Under the pieces are notes generated by a model. It was not told the origin of the DNA. It worked only from the letters and a program-made list of their open reading frames with translations, and ran no database searches. Below are positions 7,425-16,225 of a stretch of DNA of 64,000 bases, one piece after another. The DNA is taken from the NCBI GenBank assembly GCA_902564535.1, contig CACFBG010000003.1, positions 1 to 64,000 of the forward strand. Direction: 5' to 3'. Source of the stretch: an uncultured Prochlorococcus sp. (GTDB taxonomy: Bacteria > Cyanobacteriota > Cyanobacteriia > PCC-6307 > Cyanobiaceae). The translations under genes and the position numbers were made by a program. How positions within the stretch are numbered: the first letter of the stretch is position 1; each line of letters opens with the position of its first letter.

Positions 7425-8870
7425 TTACAAAGGTGAGCTTAACAAAACTGCGGACTGAGCTCCTAATCTCATTTTTGATTTTTCAAACAAGCCCAATGAA
7501 AAGAAAAGCTTGCCAGAATGACTTGTAAGGTCAAAAGAAGATTTTCTATTACGATTAATAAATGCCCTTATACGACAATTTCGCAGTGAAGGATTATTCA
7601 TTTGATCTAAAACTCCAGAAATCACATCACTTCCTTCTACCTCCCAGGCGAATGGATACTCGCTCAAAGCAGTCAAGGTTCTTCTCATTTTCGCTAGAGA
7701 ACCAATAAAATTCTCTAGGTCTGAATTTTGGGACGAATCCCAAGGGAAAGCTTCTCTACATTTAGGTTCACTTCCTCCAGACAGCCCTCTTTCAGTTCCA
7801 TAATAGATACATGGAGCACCAGGTTGCAAAAATAATAGTAATAAGGATATTTTTAAGGCCTTAATATCTTCTCTTAAAGTATTTAATGCTCTAGGTACAT
7901 CATGACTATCTAAGAGGTTTAATTGACAATTATTTATATCTTTAGAATACCAAGAATATGTTTCATCTAAAACATCCAAATAACATTCACTATCAAGCTT
8001 TTTCAATGGATAAGAAGGGTTAGAATAAGTTTCTCTCAGTCTTTCGCCTGCAACCCAGGACAAGCTTGACCATCCAATTCTGTAATTCATCACCCCGTCA
8101 AATGCATCTCCTTTAAGCCAGGGTCTTGCATCGCCCCAAATCTCTCCCAGAATCCATACATCGGGATTTAATTCTTTAATATTTAAACGAAATTCCTTCC
8201 AGAAATCAATCGGTATTTCATCTGGAACATCTAACCTCCATCCATCTATGCCTTTCTCAATCCAAAATCTTGCAACGCTAATAATATATTTACGCACATT
8301 AACATTTCCATAATTAAATTTCGGCAAAGCTGCGTCATTCCACCAACATCTATAACCACAATCTTGTCGGGCCTTAGGATAAGGAATTAATGGCCATTTA
8401 TATACTTGGAACCAATTTAAATATGCTGAATCTTTTCCATTTTCGAGCAAATCATTAAACGCCCAAAAACCTCTTCCACAATGATTAAACACTCCATCTA
8501 AAATTATCTTCATTCCTCTTTGATGTAAATTTAAAATCAAATTCTCTAAAGCGATATTACCTCCAAGAATTGGATCAACATTAAAATAATCAGAGGTATG
8601 GTATCGATGATTAGCTGATGATAGGAAAATAGGGTTTAAATAGATGCATGTAATTCCCATATCTTGCAAATAATCCAAAACTTCTATAACTCCATATAAA
8701 TCTCCACCTTGAAAACCTTTTTGAGAAGGAATAGAACCCCATGGCTGGAGGTCAATGGCTTCTTGATGCTCAACACGCCCAGAGTTTTTAAAGCGATCAG
8801 GGAAAATCTGATAAACAACTGCATGAGAGACCCAAGAAGGATTCTCATAACAGTCAAGCTTCTTCATCAT
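7425..8870 (-). CDS. GH13_20-like alpha-amylase (cyclomaltodextrinase/neopullulanase type)
   Basis: A 481-residue cytoplasmic alpha-glucan hydrolase with the GH13 barrel: LDGVFNH near 124-130, GWRLDVPDE with nucleophile Asp214, WILGEIWGD with acid/base Glu243, and LLDSHDVPR (His323-Asp324). It lacks the N-terminal starch-binding domain common in neopullulanases, so the domain is minimal. It probably trims short linear or branched maltodextrins, perhaps from glycogen turnover. It is divergently transcribed from glpK across about 53 bp, which may mean a shared control region. Confidence 0.85.
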   Translation of the reverse strand: MMKKLDCYENPSWVSHAVVYQIFPDRFKNSGRVEHQEAIDLQPWGSIPSQKGFQGGDLYGVIEVLDYLQDMGITCIYLNPIFLSSANHRYHTSDYFNVDPILGGNIALENLILNLHQRGMKIILDGVFNHCGRGFWAFNDLLENGKDSAYLNWFQVYKWPLIPYPKARQDCGYRCWWNDAALPKFNYGNVNVRKYIISVARFWIEKGIDGWRLDVPDEIPIDFWKEFRLNIKELNPDVWILGEIWGDARPWLKGDAFDGVMNYRIGWSSLSWVAGERLRETYSNPSYPLKKLDSECYLDVLDETYSWYSKDINNCQLNLLDSHDVPRALNTLREDIKALKISLLLLFLQPGAPCIYYGTERGLSGGSEPKCREAFPWDSSQNSDLENFIGSLAKMRRTLTALSEYPFAWEVEGSDVISGVLDQMNNPSLRNCRIRAFINRNRKSSFDLTSHSGKLFFSLGLFEKSKMRLGAQSAVLLSSPL

Positions 8871-8923
8871 TCAATTTTGCATAACAACCAACCTATCGCT
8901 AGCAATAGGTAAAGATAAAAACC

Positions 8924-10429
8924 ATGGTTAATCAGACTCTCTTATTAGCCCTTGACCAAGGAACAAGCAGTTCTAGAGCAGCATTGTTCAATCTTCAAGG
9001 CGAACTAATAACTAGTTCAAGCCAGCCTCTTGCCATTGAGTATCCCGCTGATGGCTGGGTGCAGCAAGACCCAATGGCTATTTGGCACAGTCAATTGGAA
9101 GCAATGGCAAACCTGGAAAAACAAATTGGCAAAGAATCATGCCATAACGTCATAACTTGCGGCATTACAAATCAAAGAGAAACAACCATTCTTTGGAGAC
9201 GAAGCAATGGAAAGCCATGTTGTCCTGCAATAGTTTGGCAAGATGGAAGAACAGCTAATATTTGCAAGCAATGGAAAAATGAAGGTCTAGAACAAGAATG
9301 GAAACATAAAACGGGATTACTACTTGATCCCTATTTCAGCGCAAGCAAGATAAATTGGATGCTATTGAATGAACCTGAATCAAAAAGTGCTCTAGATGAT
9401 GGTGACCTTTGTTTTGGGACTGTTGAAAGCTGGATATTATGGCAACTCACCGGAGGAGTAAGTCACTACTCAGACATGAGTAATGCAAGCAGAACTCTTC
9501 TAATGGACATTGAGAAAAGAGTATGGGACGAAAGATTCTGCGATATCATTGGTCTCTCTCAAAATTCCTTACCAAGGCTTGTACCTTGTCGTGGGGATTT
9601 TGGAGTAATAAAAAATGGACTACCTTTTGCCGGAGTTAAGATAGAAGCACTATTAGGTGACCAACAATCAGCTACTTACGGACAACTTTGTCTAAAGAAA
9701 GGAGAAGCAAAATGTACCTATGGAACGGGAGCTTTTTTAGTTATTAATACTGAAGATAAAATACTTCGATCCAATGATGGACTGCTTAGTACCCTTGGTT
9801 GGACAAATGAAAAAGGTGACCCAACATATTGCCTTGAAGGCAGTCTATTTAATGCTGGCACTGTCGTTCAATGGTTACGCGATGGTTTAGGCATCATTAA
9901 TAAAGCGGAAGAAATCAATACCCTCGCCGAGAAAGTATCTTCCTCCGAAGGAGTTATGCTTGTTCCAGCATTTACTGGTTGGGGGACCCCATACTGGGAC
10001 CCTAATGCCAGGGGCCTTTTATTAGGTTTAACTAGAGATACAAAAAAAGAACATATTGCTCGAGCCGCTTTAGAAGGAATTGCCTTATCAGTTGCAACAT
10101 TAATTGATATTGCAGAAGCATCATTAAATCAATCATTAGGTGAGTTAGCTGTTGATGGAGGCGCTGCCGCCTCAGATCTCCTGTTACAGATGCAAGCAAA
10201 TACCACAGGGTTAATTGTTAGACGACCATCAAATCTAGAAAGCACTGCAAGAGGAGTTGCCTTGCTAGCAGGCCAGCAAGCCAAGGTCGTTCCAAATCTT
10301 GATAATCTAATTTCGACAAGGAAAGAAAACGAAAGATTGTTTAAACCTCAAGTAGATGCAGAATGTAGGAAGATCTTCAAAGAGAAATGGAACGAAGCCG
10401 TTCAAAGAAGTCTAAATTGGCATGAATAA
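8924..10429 (+). CDS. glpK: glycerol kinase
   Basis: A 501-residue FGGY kinase that phosphorylates glycerol to glycerol-3-phosphate with ATP. The start MVNQTLLLALDQGTSSSR, GITNQRETT near 83-91, and AVDGGAAASDLLLQMQAN near 406-423 are all characteristic of GlpK. Full length. It overlaps glpD by 8 bp, so the two are surely co-transcribed. No glycerol facilitator is seen nearby, which suggests an internal glycerol source such as glycosides or lipid turnover. Confidence 0.95.
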   Translation: MVNQTLLLALDQGTSSSRAALFNLQGELITSSSQPLAIEYPADGWVQQDPMAIWHSQLEAMANLEKQIGKESCHNVITCGITNQRETTILWRRSNGKPCCPAIVWQDGRTANICKQWKNEGLEQEWKHKTGLLLDPYFSASKINWMLLNEPESKSALDDGDLCFGTVESWILWQLTGGVSHYSDMSNASRTLLMDIEKRVWDERFCDIIGLSQNSLPRLVPCRGDFGVIKNGLPFAGVKIEALLGDQQSATYGQLCLKKGEAKCTYGTGAFLVINTEDKILRSNDGLLSTLGWTNEKGDPTYCLEGSLFNAGTVVQWLRDGLGIINKAEEINTLAEKVSSSEGVMLVPAFTGWGTPYWDPNARGLLLGLTRDTKKEHIARAALEGIALSVATLIDIAEASLNQSLGELAVDGGAAASDLLLQMQANTTGLIVRRPSNLESTARGVALLAGQQAKVVPNLDNLISTRKENERLFKPQVDAECRKIFKEKWNEAVQRSLNWHE

Positions 10430-11987
10430 TCAAAAGAATTTTGATCTTGTAATAATAGGAGCAGGAGCGAATGGTAGTTCTATAGCTTTAGAAGCATCAA
10501 AAAGAGGCCTAAAAGTAGCATTACTTGATGCTGGAGATATAGCTAGTGGATCTAGTTGTAGAAGCACAAAACTACTACATGGAGGAGTTAGATATCTAGA
10601 ACTTGCATTTAAAAAATTTGATCTTTCTCAACTTAATTTAGTTAAAGAAGCCCTCAATGAAAGAGGATATTGGATTAAAAAAGCACCTTTCCTTGCTCAT
10701 CAACTCGAGTTAGCCATTCCTAGTGAAAATTGTTTTAGCAAAGCCTATTTTGGGAGTGGTTTACGTGTATATGACTACCTATCTGGAGATAAAGGCATTG
10801 CAAATAGTAGAACTCTCTCTTCAAAAGATATGGGTCAATTCTTTCCAAAGCTTAAAACGTACTCTCATGGAGGAGTGGCTTACAGCGATGGACAATTTAA
10901 TGATGCAAGGCTGAATTTATTAATGGCTCTAACCGCAGAAAAATTAGGTGCCTTAATTTTAAACCACTGCAAAGTAATTGATTTTGCATATACAAAGGAA
11001 GGGAAGTTAAAAGGTGTTGTCACTTCAGATTTAAATGGAGTGAATCAATTTATAGGGGCTAGGTTAGTTGTAAATGCAACTGGAATCTATTCAGATCACA
11101 TTCGAAATAAAGTTGATCAAAATGTCAATTCAAGAATTGTTATTAGTAGGGGAGTTCATATTGTGACAGCAGAAAATCTATGTCCTCTAAATAAAGGTAT
11201 TCTATTGCCTTCAACAGATGATGGGAGAGTATTATTCATACTTCCTTTTTATGGAAAAACTCTAATTGGAACAACTGATATTCAATGTTCTATTCAAGAA
11301 GCAAAATCTCCCTCTAAAGAGGAAGAGGATTATTTATTAAATCACGTGAAAAGGTTATTCCCAAACCTAACAAATTATCACTTTACAAGTAGCTGGGCTG
11401 GAGGAAGGCCGCTATTAAAACCTAAGAATTCTCGCACTAGCAGCCAAATAGTCAGAGAGCATGAAATAGAAATTCTTCCGTGTGGGCTAATTAGTGCTAT
11501 GGGAGGCAAATGGACCACATGTAGAAAAATCGCGCTAGATACTATAAACGCAATTGAAACCGAGCTAGGACAAAGCCTCCCAGATCCAAAGGAAATTGAT
11601 CTAATAGGCTCACAAAATAACGCTTCTATGACTAAACAGCTATTACAAAAGCAATCTTTTGCCTTAAGAGACAAGCTTCCTACAACGGATTTAATTGAGA
11701 AGCAAATAGTCCATTTACAATCCAAATATGGGCTTGAAGCACTTAAAATTGTAGGGAAGAGCACTCTAAAGCAACTAGAGCCACTTAGTCCCATTATGCC
11801 TATATGTACTGCAGAGATCATTCAAGATATAGCTCATGAACATGCCAAAACCCCAACAGATATATTGGCGAGACGCAATAGGCTAGCAATGGTAGATATT
11901 AAAGAAGCTGAAAGAATCCTCCCAATCGTTCAGAATCTTTTAGCTGAAAGAACATACTCTACAGAAGCGATTGATCTTGAGAAGTAA
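10422..11987 (+). CDS. glpD: FAD-dependent glycerol-3-phosphate dehydrogenase
   Basis: A 521-residue aerobic-type GlpD that oxidises glycerol-3-phosphate to dihydroxyacetone phosphate and passes electrons to the quinone pool. The dinucleotide-binding start DLVIIGAGANGSS is at residues 7-19, followed by SGSSCRSTKLLHGG (about 42-55) and SAMGGKWTTCRKIA in the C-terminal half. It overlaps glpK by 8 bp. With glpK it feeds glycerol carbon into lower glycolysis. The convergent TreS-like gene begins only 6 bp after its stop. Confidence 0.95.
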   Translation: MNNQKNFDLVIIGAGANGSSIALEASKRGLKVALLDAGDIASGSSCRSTKLLHGGVRYLELAFKKFDLSQLNLVKEALNERGYWIKKAPFLAHQLELAIPSENCFSKAYFGSGLRVYDYLSGDKGIANSRTLSSKDMGQFFPKLKTYSHGGVAYSDGQFNDARLNLLMALTAEKLGALILNHCKVIDFAYTKEGKLKGVVTSDLNGVNQFIGARLVVNATGIYSDHIRNKVDQNVNSRIVISRGVHIVTAENLCPLNKGILLPSTDDGRVLFILPFYGKTLIGTTDIQCSIQEAKSPSKEEEDYLLNHVKRLFPNLTNYHFTSSWAGGRPLLKPKNSRTSSQIVREHEIEILPCGLISAMGGKWTTCRKIALDTINAIETELGQSLPDPKEIDLIGSQNNASMTKQLLQKQSFALRDKLPTTDLIEKQIVHLQSKYGLEALKIVGKSTLKQLEPLSPIMPICTAEIIQDIAHEHAKTPTDILARRNRLAMVDIKEAERILPIVQNLLAERTYSTEAIDLEK

Positions 11988-11993
11988 GCAATA

Positions 11994-13676
11994 TCAAGAG
12001 TCTTTCATCGGAGAATTTGATTGTACCAATGCCTCGTCAACCTCTCCAATTAACCACCAACTAAAACCATAAGAAGGCAAATAAATAAACCAATTATCAT
12101 TTGCCTGAGGATATTCAGCACCCCAAATCACTTCTCGAGTACGGGAGCCTTCCCATTGACTCAAATCCAAATAGAGTGAAGTCCCTGCTGCTGAAAGATT
12201 TGCCGCTACTAATACGGTCATAGTCTCATTAGAACGAACAAAAGCTAAAACACTAGGGTGAGACGACTCCAACAGTTGAAAATCTCCATTCCTTAACGCC
12301 GGCAATAAGCGACGACAAGTAAGCATACGTCTATGCCAATTCAACAAAGAACCTGGTAGCTCTTTTTGTACTTCCACATTAATAACTCTGTAGTCATAGC
12401 CAGGAGCTGTTATAGGAGGTAGCACAAGCAACGGATCGGGAGCAGAAGAGAATCCACCATTTCTAAGAGGAGTCCAAGCCATAGGTGTGCGATTAGGATC
12501 TCGATCTCTTAACCCAGGCCAATCTCCCATTCCCAGTTCATCGCCATAGTAAAGACAAGGCATTCCGGGCAGACTATATAAAAGTGCATGCATCAACCGA
12601 TTAGCTCTTGGGTCTCCATTTAAGAGAGGAGCCAATCGTCTATTTATCCCCCAATTCAGCCAATGACCATGACCTTGATGCAATCCAGCTCGAATCATCT
12701 TGACGACCTCTTCGGAGACCAAATGACCATCTCCTAACCACAATTCATCATGATTTCGGAGAGGCAAAGCCCAAGAACATTCTGGAGCTACCTGCTGGGC
12801 TTCACAAATTGCATCGCTGAGCAAGTGAATACTTCCACTTGCTATTGCAGCAAAAAGATGAGCTGTCAGCGCAAAATTAAACGCACCATGTAACTCATCA
12901 TTTACAAGGTATTTAGAAGCTTCATTAACAGGTTGAATTGCCTCAGCTATAAGCAAAATATCTTTACCACTTTCATCTACACGCTTACGAATTTTTTTTA
13001 AAAATGAATGTGTTTCCTTTAACCCTTCACAACGGGTTCCTTCTTCCTCAAACAAAAATGGAACAGCATCTAAACGAAATCCATCAACCCCTCTTTGGAT
13101 CCAAAAATCCACCACTTCAAGCATTTGCTCTTGAACCCAAGGGTTCTCGTAATTGAGATCAGGTTGATTTCTTAAAAATCTATGAAAGTAATACTGCTTA
13201 GCAACGTCATCCCACTCCCAATTAGAAGTCTCAAAGTTCCGGAACAAAACCGGTGCATCTCTATAACGACTTCGATCATCACTCCATACATAGACTTCTC
13301 TCTCAGTGCTTCCCTTAGGAGCCCATCTTGCACGTTGAAACCATGGGTGAAGGTGGCTAGTGTGATTAAGTACCAAGTCAAGGATGACGCGCATCCCATG
13401 GCTATGGGCAGCTATCAGAAAACGATGAAAACCAGCCAAATCGCCCAACTCAGGGTGAATATTCTTAAAATCAGTAATGTCATAACCTCCATCCTGCAAA
13501 GGGGATGGATAAATAGGTGTCAACCAAATTGCCTCCACTCCAAGCCATCGGAGATAACCAAGACGGCTTGTAAGCCCTTGGAGATCACCAATCCCGTCTC
13601 CGTTTCCATCAGAGAAACTCCGTGGGATCAATTGATAAACAATCGCTCCCTTCCACCAACAGTCTTTTTCAGACAT
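11994..13676 (-). CDS. trehalose synthase-like GH13 (GH13_16 type) glucosyltransferase/hydrolase
   Basis: A 560-residue GH13 enzyme. The start YQLIPRSFSDGNGDGIGDL, the run RTPMAWTPLRNGGFSSA and the run VINVEVQKELPGSLLNWHRR match maltose/trehalose interconverting TreS enzymes. The catalytic residues are nucleophile Asp203 (GFRLDAVP), Glu245 (LIAEAI) and His310-Asp311 (RNHDEL). There is no fused maltokinase. In picocyanobacteria such homologues sit beside glp genes, so action on glucosylglycerol or sucrose-related glucosides is possible. It is convergent with glpD with only 6 bp between them, and divergent from the ALDH gene. Confidence 0.8.
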   Translation of the reverse strand: MSEKDCWWKGAIVYQLIPRSFSDGNGDGIGDLQGLTSRLGYLRWLGVEAIWLTPIYPSPLQDGGYDITDFKNIHPELGDLAGFHRFLIAAHSHGMRVILDLVLNHTSHLHPWFQRARWAPKGSTEREVYVWSDDRSRYRDAPVLFRNFETSNWEWDDVAKQYYFHRFLRNQPDLNYENPWVQEQMLEVVDFWIQRGVDGFRLDAVPFLFEEEGTRCEGLKETHSFLKKIRKRVDESGKDILLIAEAIQPVNEASKYLVNDELHGAFNFALTAHLFAAIASGSIHLLSDAICEAQQVAPECSWALPLRNHDELWLGDGHLVSEEVVKMIRAGLHQGHGHWLNWGINRRLAPLLNGDPRANRLMHALLYSLPGMPCLYYGDELGMGDWPGLRDRDPNRTPMAWTPLRNGGFSSAPDPLLVLPPITAPGYDYRVINVEVQKELPGSLLNWHRRMLTCRRLLPALRNGDFQLLESSHPSVLAFVRSNETMTVLVAANLSAAGTSLYLDLSQWEGSRTREVIWGAEYPQANDNWFIYLPSYGFSWWLIGEVDEALVQSNSPMKDS

Positions 13677-13716
13677 CAGTTCCTTCCTTCCTCTTAACTG
13701 CTAGACAAACCTTGCG

Positions 13717-15111
13717 ATGTCGTCAGCACTTTTAGTAAAAAAAAATTTACGATTTAACGATCTTCGTTCAGAAGTTTTAACTGGGGGAAGCAAATCAGAG
13801 CATTGGAGAAGGTTCCAATTAGGAAAAATACACAAGCTTCTTGATAATCACGAATCGGACATACTTTTTGCATTACAGGCTGATTTAGGGAAGCCTTCGA
13901 CCGAAGCAATGATCGAAATCATTGCACTAAAACAAGAGTTGAAGCTTGCGAATCGCAACCTCAAAAAGTGGATGCGCCCTAAGGCCGTAAATATTCCAAT
14001 ATCCCTAAGGCCAGGAGAAGCAACATTAAGACTTGAACCACTTGGCTGTGTCTTAATAATTGGGCCATGGAATTATCCCTTTTCTTTAACAATTCAACCC
14101 CTCATAAGTGCTTTTGCAGCAGGTAATACTGCTGTTCTTAAACCCTCTGAGAATTCTCCAAATACATCAAGATTAATAGCAAATTTGTTTAAATCCTATT
14201 TTCCAGAAAACATTGTACAAGTATTTGAAGGAGACAAAGATGTTGCAAAAACCTTACTTGAATATCCATTTGATCACGTTTTCTTTACAGGCAGTACAAG
14301 TATTGGGCAAAAAGTTTTAGAGGCCGCTTCCAAGCATTTATCACCAGTCACTCTTGAGCTAGGGGGCAAGAGCCCTGTTTTAATTCTCAAAGGCTCAGAT
14401 CTTGAAGTAGCAGCAAGACGAATTCTCTGGGGTAAAGGTCTAAATTCAGGTCAAACATGCCTAGCCCCAAATCACCTGCTCATTCAAGAAAGCATTAAAG
14501 AACCTTTCCTAAAGGAAATAAAAAAAGCTTTTTTAGACTTCTATGGGCCTAACCCTATTAATTCAAATGACCTCGCTCAAATAATCAATGATGTTCAATT
14601 TTTAAGACTTGTAAAATTGCTTGATGGAGCTCGAGAGAAAAATCAGATTTTATTTGGAGGAGAAATTAATCGAGCAAAGCGTTTAATAACCCCTGCACTA
14701 ATAAAAGTAGACATTGATAATGACCCAATACTTCAAGATGAAATATTTGGACCTTTACTGCCTATTTCAACATTTTCAAATTTTTCAGATGCTATTAAAT
14801 CAATAAACAAGGATTCTAGCCCTCTAGCAATTTATATGTTTGGAGGAAGTCAAGAGGAACAAAAACAACTCATAAAACAAACTCGCTCAGGAGGTATTTG
14901 TTTTAACGATGTAATTATGCAAGCTGGAATCCCTGAAATGCCCTTTGGAGGAGTTGGGCAAAGTGGAATGGGCAGATACCATGGCTTCGCAGGATTTCAA
15001 ACTTTCTCTAATGAAAGATCTGTATTAAAAAGACCATTCTGGCTTGATTTCAAATTAAGATATCCTCCATATAAATTAAATTTAGATTTACTCAAGAAAC
15101 TTTTGAGCTGA
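13717..15111 (+). CDS. aldehyde dehydrogenase, ALDH3-like
   Basis: A 464-residue NAD(P)-dependent aldehyde dehydrogenase that converts aldehydes to carboxylates. It shows the oxyanion Asn119 in GPWNYPF, the general base Glu214 in LELGGKSP and the nucleophile Cys248 in NSGQTCLAP. The short length and the C-terminal hydrophobic/basic tail (RYPPYKLNLDLLKKLL) resemble class-3 or fatty-aldehyde enzymes, and the tail may touch the membrane. Substrate not determined. It lies 40 bp from the TreS-like gene, in divergent orientation. Confidence 0.88.
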   Translation: MSSALLVKKNLRFNDLRSEVLTGGSKSEHWRRFQLGKIHKLLDNHESDILFALQADLGKPSTEAMIEIIALKQELKLANRNLKKWMRPKAVNIPISLRPGEATLRLEPLGCVLIIGPWNYPFSLTIQPLISAFAAGNTAVLKPSENSPNTSRLIANLFKSYFPENIVQVFEGDKDVAKTLLEYPFDHVFFTGSTSIGQKVLEAASKHLSPVTLELGGKSPVLILKGSDLEVAARRILWGKGLNSGQTCLAPNHLLIQESIKEPFLKEIKKAFLDFYGPNPINSNDLAQIINDVQFLRLVKLLDGAREKNQILFGGEINRAKRLITPALIKVDIDNDPILQDEIFGPLLPISTFSNFSDAIKSINKDSSPLAIYMFGGSQEEQKQLIKQTRSGGICFNDVIMQAGIPEMPFGGVGQSGMGRYHGFAGFQTFSNERSVLKRPFWLDFKLRYPPYKLNLDLLKKLLS

Positions 15112-15196
15112 TGTGGAAACCTATCCTTTAAAAATAAATATAATTTCTGGCACTTTGCCAAAACGGGCTTATTGTTTTCAAAGATATACGTAAGGC

Positions 15197-16210
15197 ATGC
15201 AAAGATTACTTGCTGCAGCAATTACTTTCTCAGCTATAAATCCTGTCTACGTCATGGCATCGACAGTAATAGTTGAAGCTGGGGATACTCTTTCCGATAT
15301 AGCGCAAAGAAACAATGTCACTTTAACTGAATTAATAAGAGTTAATAGGATTCAAGACTCCAACGAACTTACAATAGGTCAAAAGATATTAATACCTAAT
15401 TCTAATGCCAAAATAACTACCAAGTCAATCAATTATAATATAATCAAAGGAGATACTTTAAATAGTATAGCCAAACAATTTGGGACTACTGAGAAGGAAT
15501 TAATCAAGCTAAATCAAATAGAAAATTCCAACTATTTATTCGAAGGACAAGTCTTACAAATACCAGTAAATAACAAAAAGCTTAAACCAAATAACGTAAT
15601 TCATACAGTGATTGCTGGTGACACTCTAGCTGAGATATCAATAACTTACAATTCTAATAGCCAAGAGATTTCAAGGGTCAATAATCTCAAAGATCCGAAT
15701 AGTCTTTTCCCAGGCCAAAAACTTAAAATTCCTACAAGCAAAAAAATCAATTCAGCAATAAATGCCTCAAGGGCGAATTATCACATCTTATCTGAAGGTG
15801 ACACTTTATTTAGTATAGCCAGTACATATCAAGTTCCATTAGAAACAATTTTAAAGCTGAACAAAATTAGCAATCCAGATCAATTAGATATTGGAACTAA
15901 GGTTCGTTTAAGAAATAAAACCTCTTCAAATAAAATAAGAATTTCAAATCAAAGAAAGAGTAAGAAGGAACCTGAATGGAGAACATATGGCCCTCTAAAG
16001 ATTAACTGGTCTAGTTGGAAACCCTTAGGAGGAAGTTTTGTTACCCCAACTCTTAACAAAGATGGTAAGGCTTTATATCTAGCTATTAATTGCAATGCAA
16101 AAAAAATAAATGCCACTGGTCCAAATGGGACATGGAAGAATTGGATTAAACCCATTGATAAGTTTGAGCATGATCTAATTAAAGATCTTTGCAAAGACAA
16201 AAGAAGTTAA
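15197..16210 (+). CDS. exported protein with four LysM domains
   Basis: A 337-residue protein with a signal peptide (residues 1-21, cleavage near VMA). Four LysM peptidoglycan-binding repeats lie near 24-67, 80-124, 137-182 and 199-241, each with a GDTL core and an (L)xxGQ motif. A C-terminal domain of about 80 residues (from WRTYGPLKINWSSWK) contains cysteines and tryptophans, is not a recognised NlpC/P60, M23 or amidase fold, and shows no catalytic signature. It probably binds cell-wall glycan in the periplasm. It is convergent with recQ, 15 bp away. Confidence 0.85.
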   Translation: MQRLLAAAITFSAINPVYVMASTVIVEAGDTLSDIAQRNNVTLTELIRVNRIQDSNELTIGQKILIPNSNAKITTKSINYNIIKGDTLNSIAKQFGTTEKELIKLNQIENSNYLFEGQVLQIPVNNKKLKPNNVIHTVIAGDTLAEISITYNSNSQEISRVNNLKDPNSLFPGQKLKIPTSKKINSAINASRANYHILSEGDTLFSIASTYQVPLETILKLNKISNPDQLDIGTKVRLRNKTSSNKIRISNQRKSKKEPEWRTYGPLKINWSSWKPLGGSFVTPTLNKDGKALYLAINCNAKKINATGPNGTWKNWIKPIDKFEHDLIKDLCKDKRS

Positions 16211-16225
16211 TTACTTCAAACAAAA

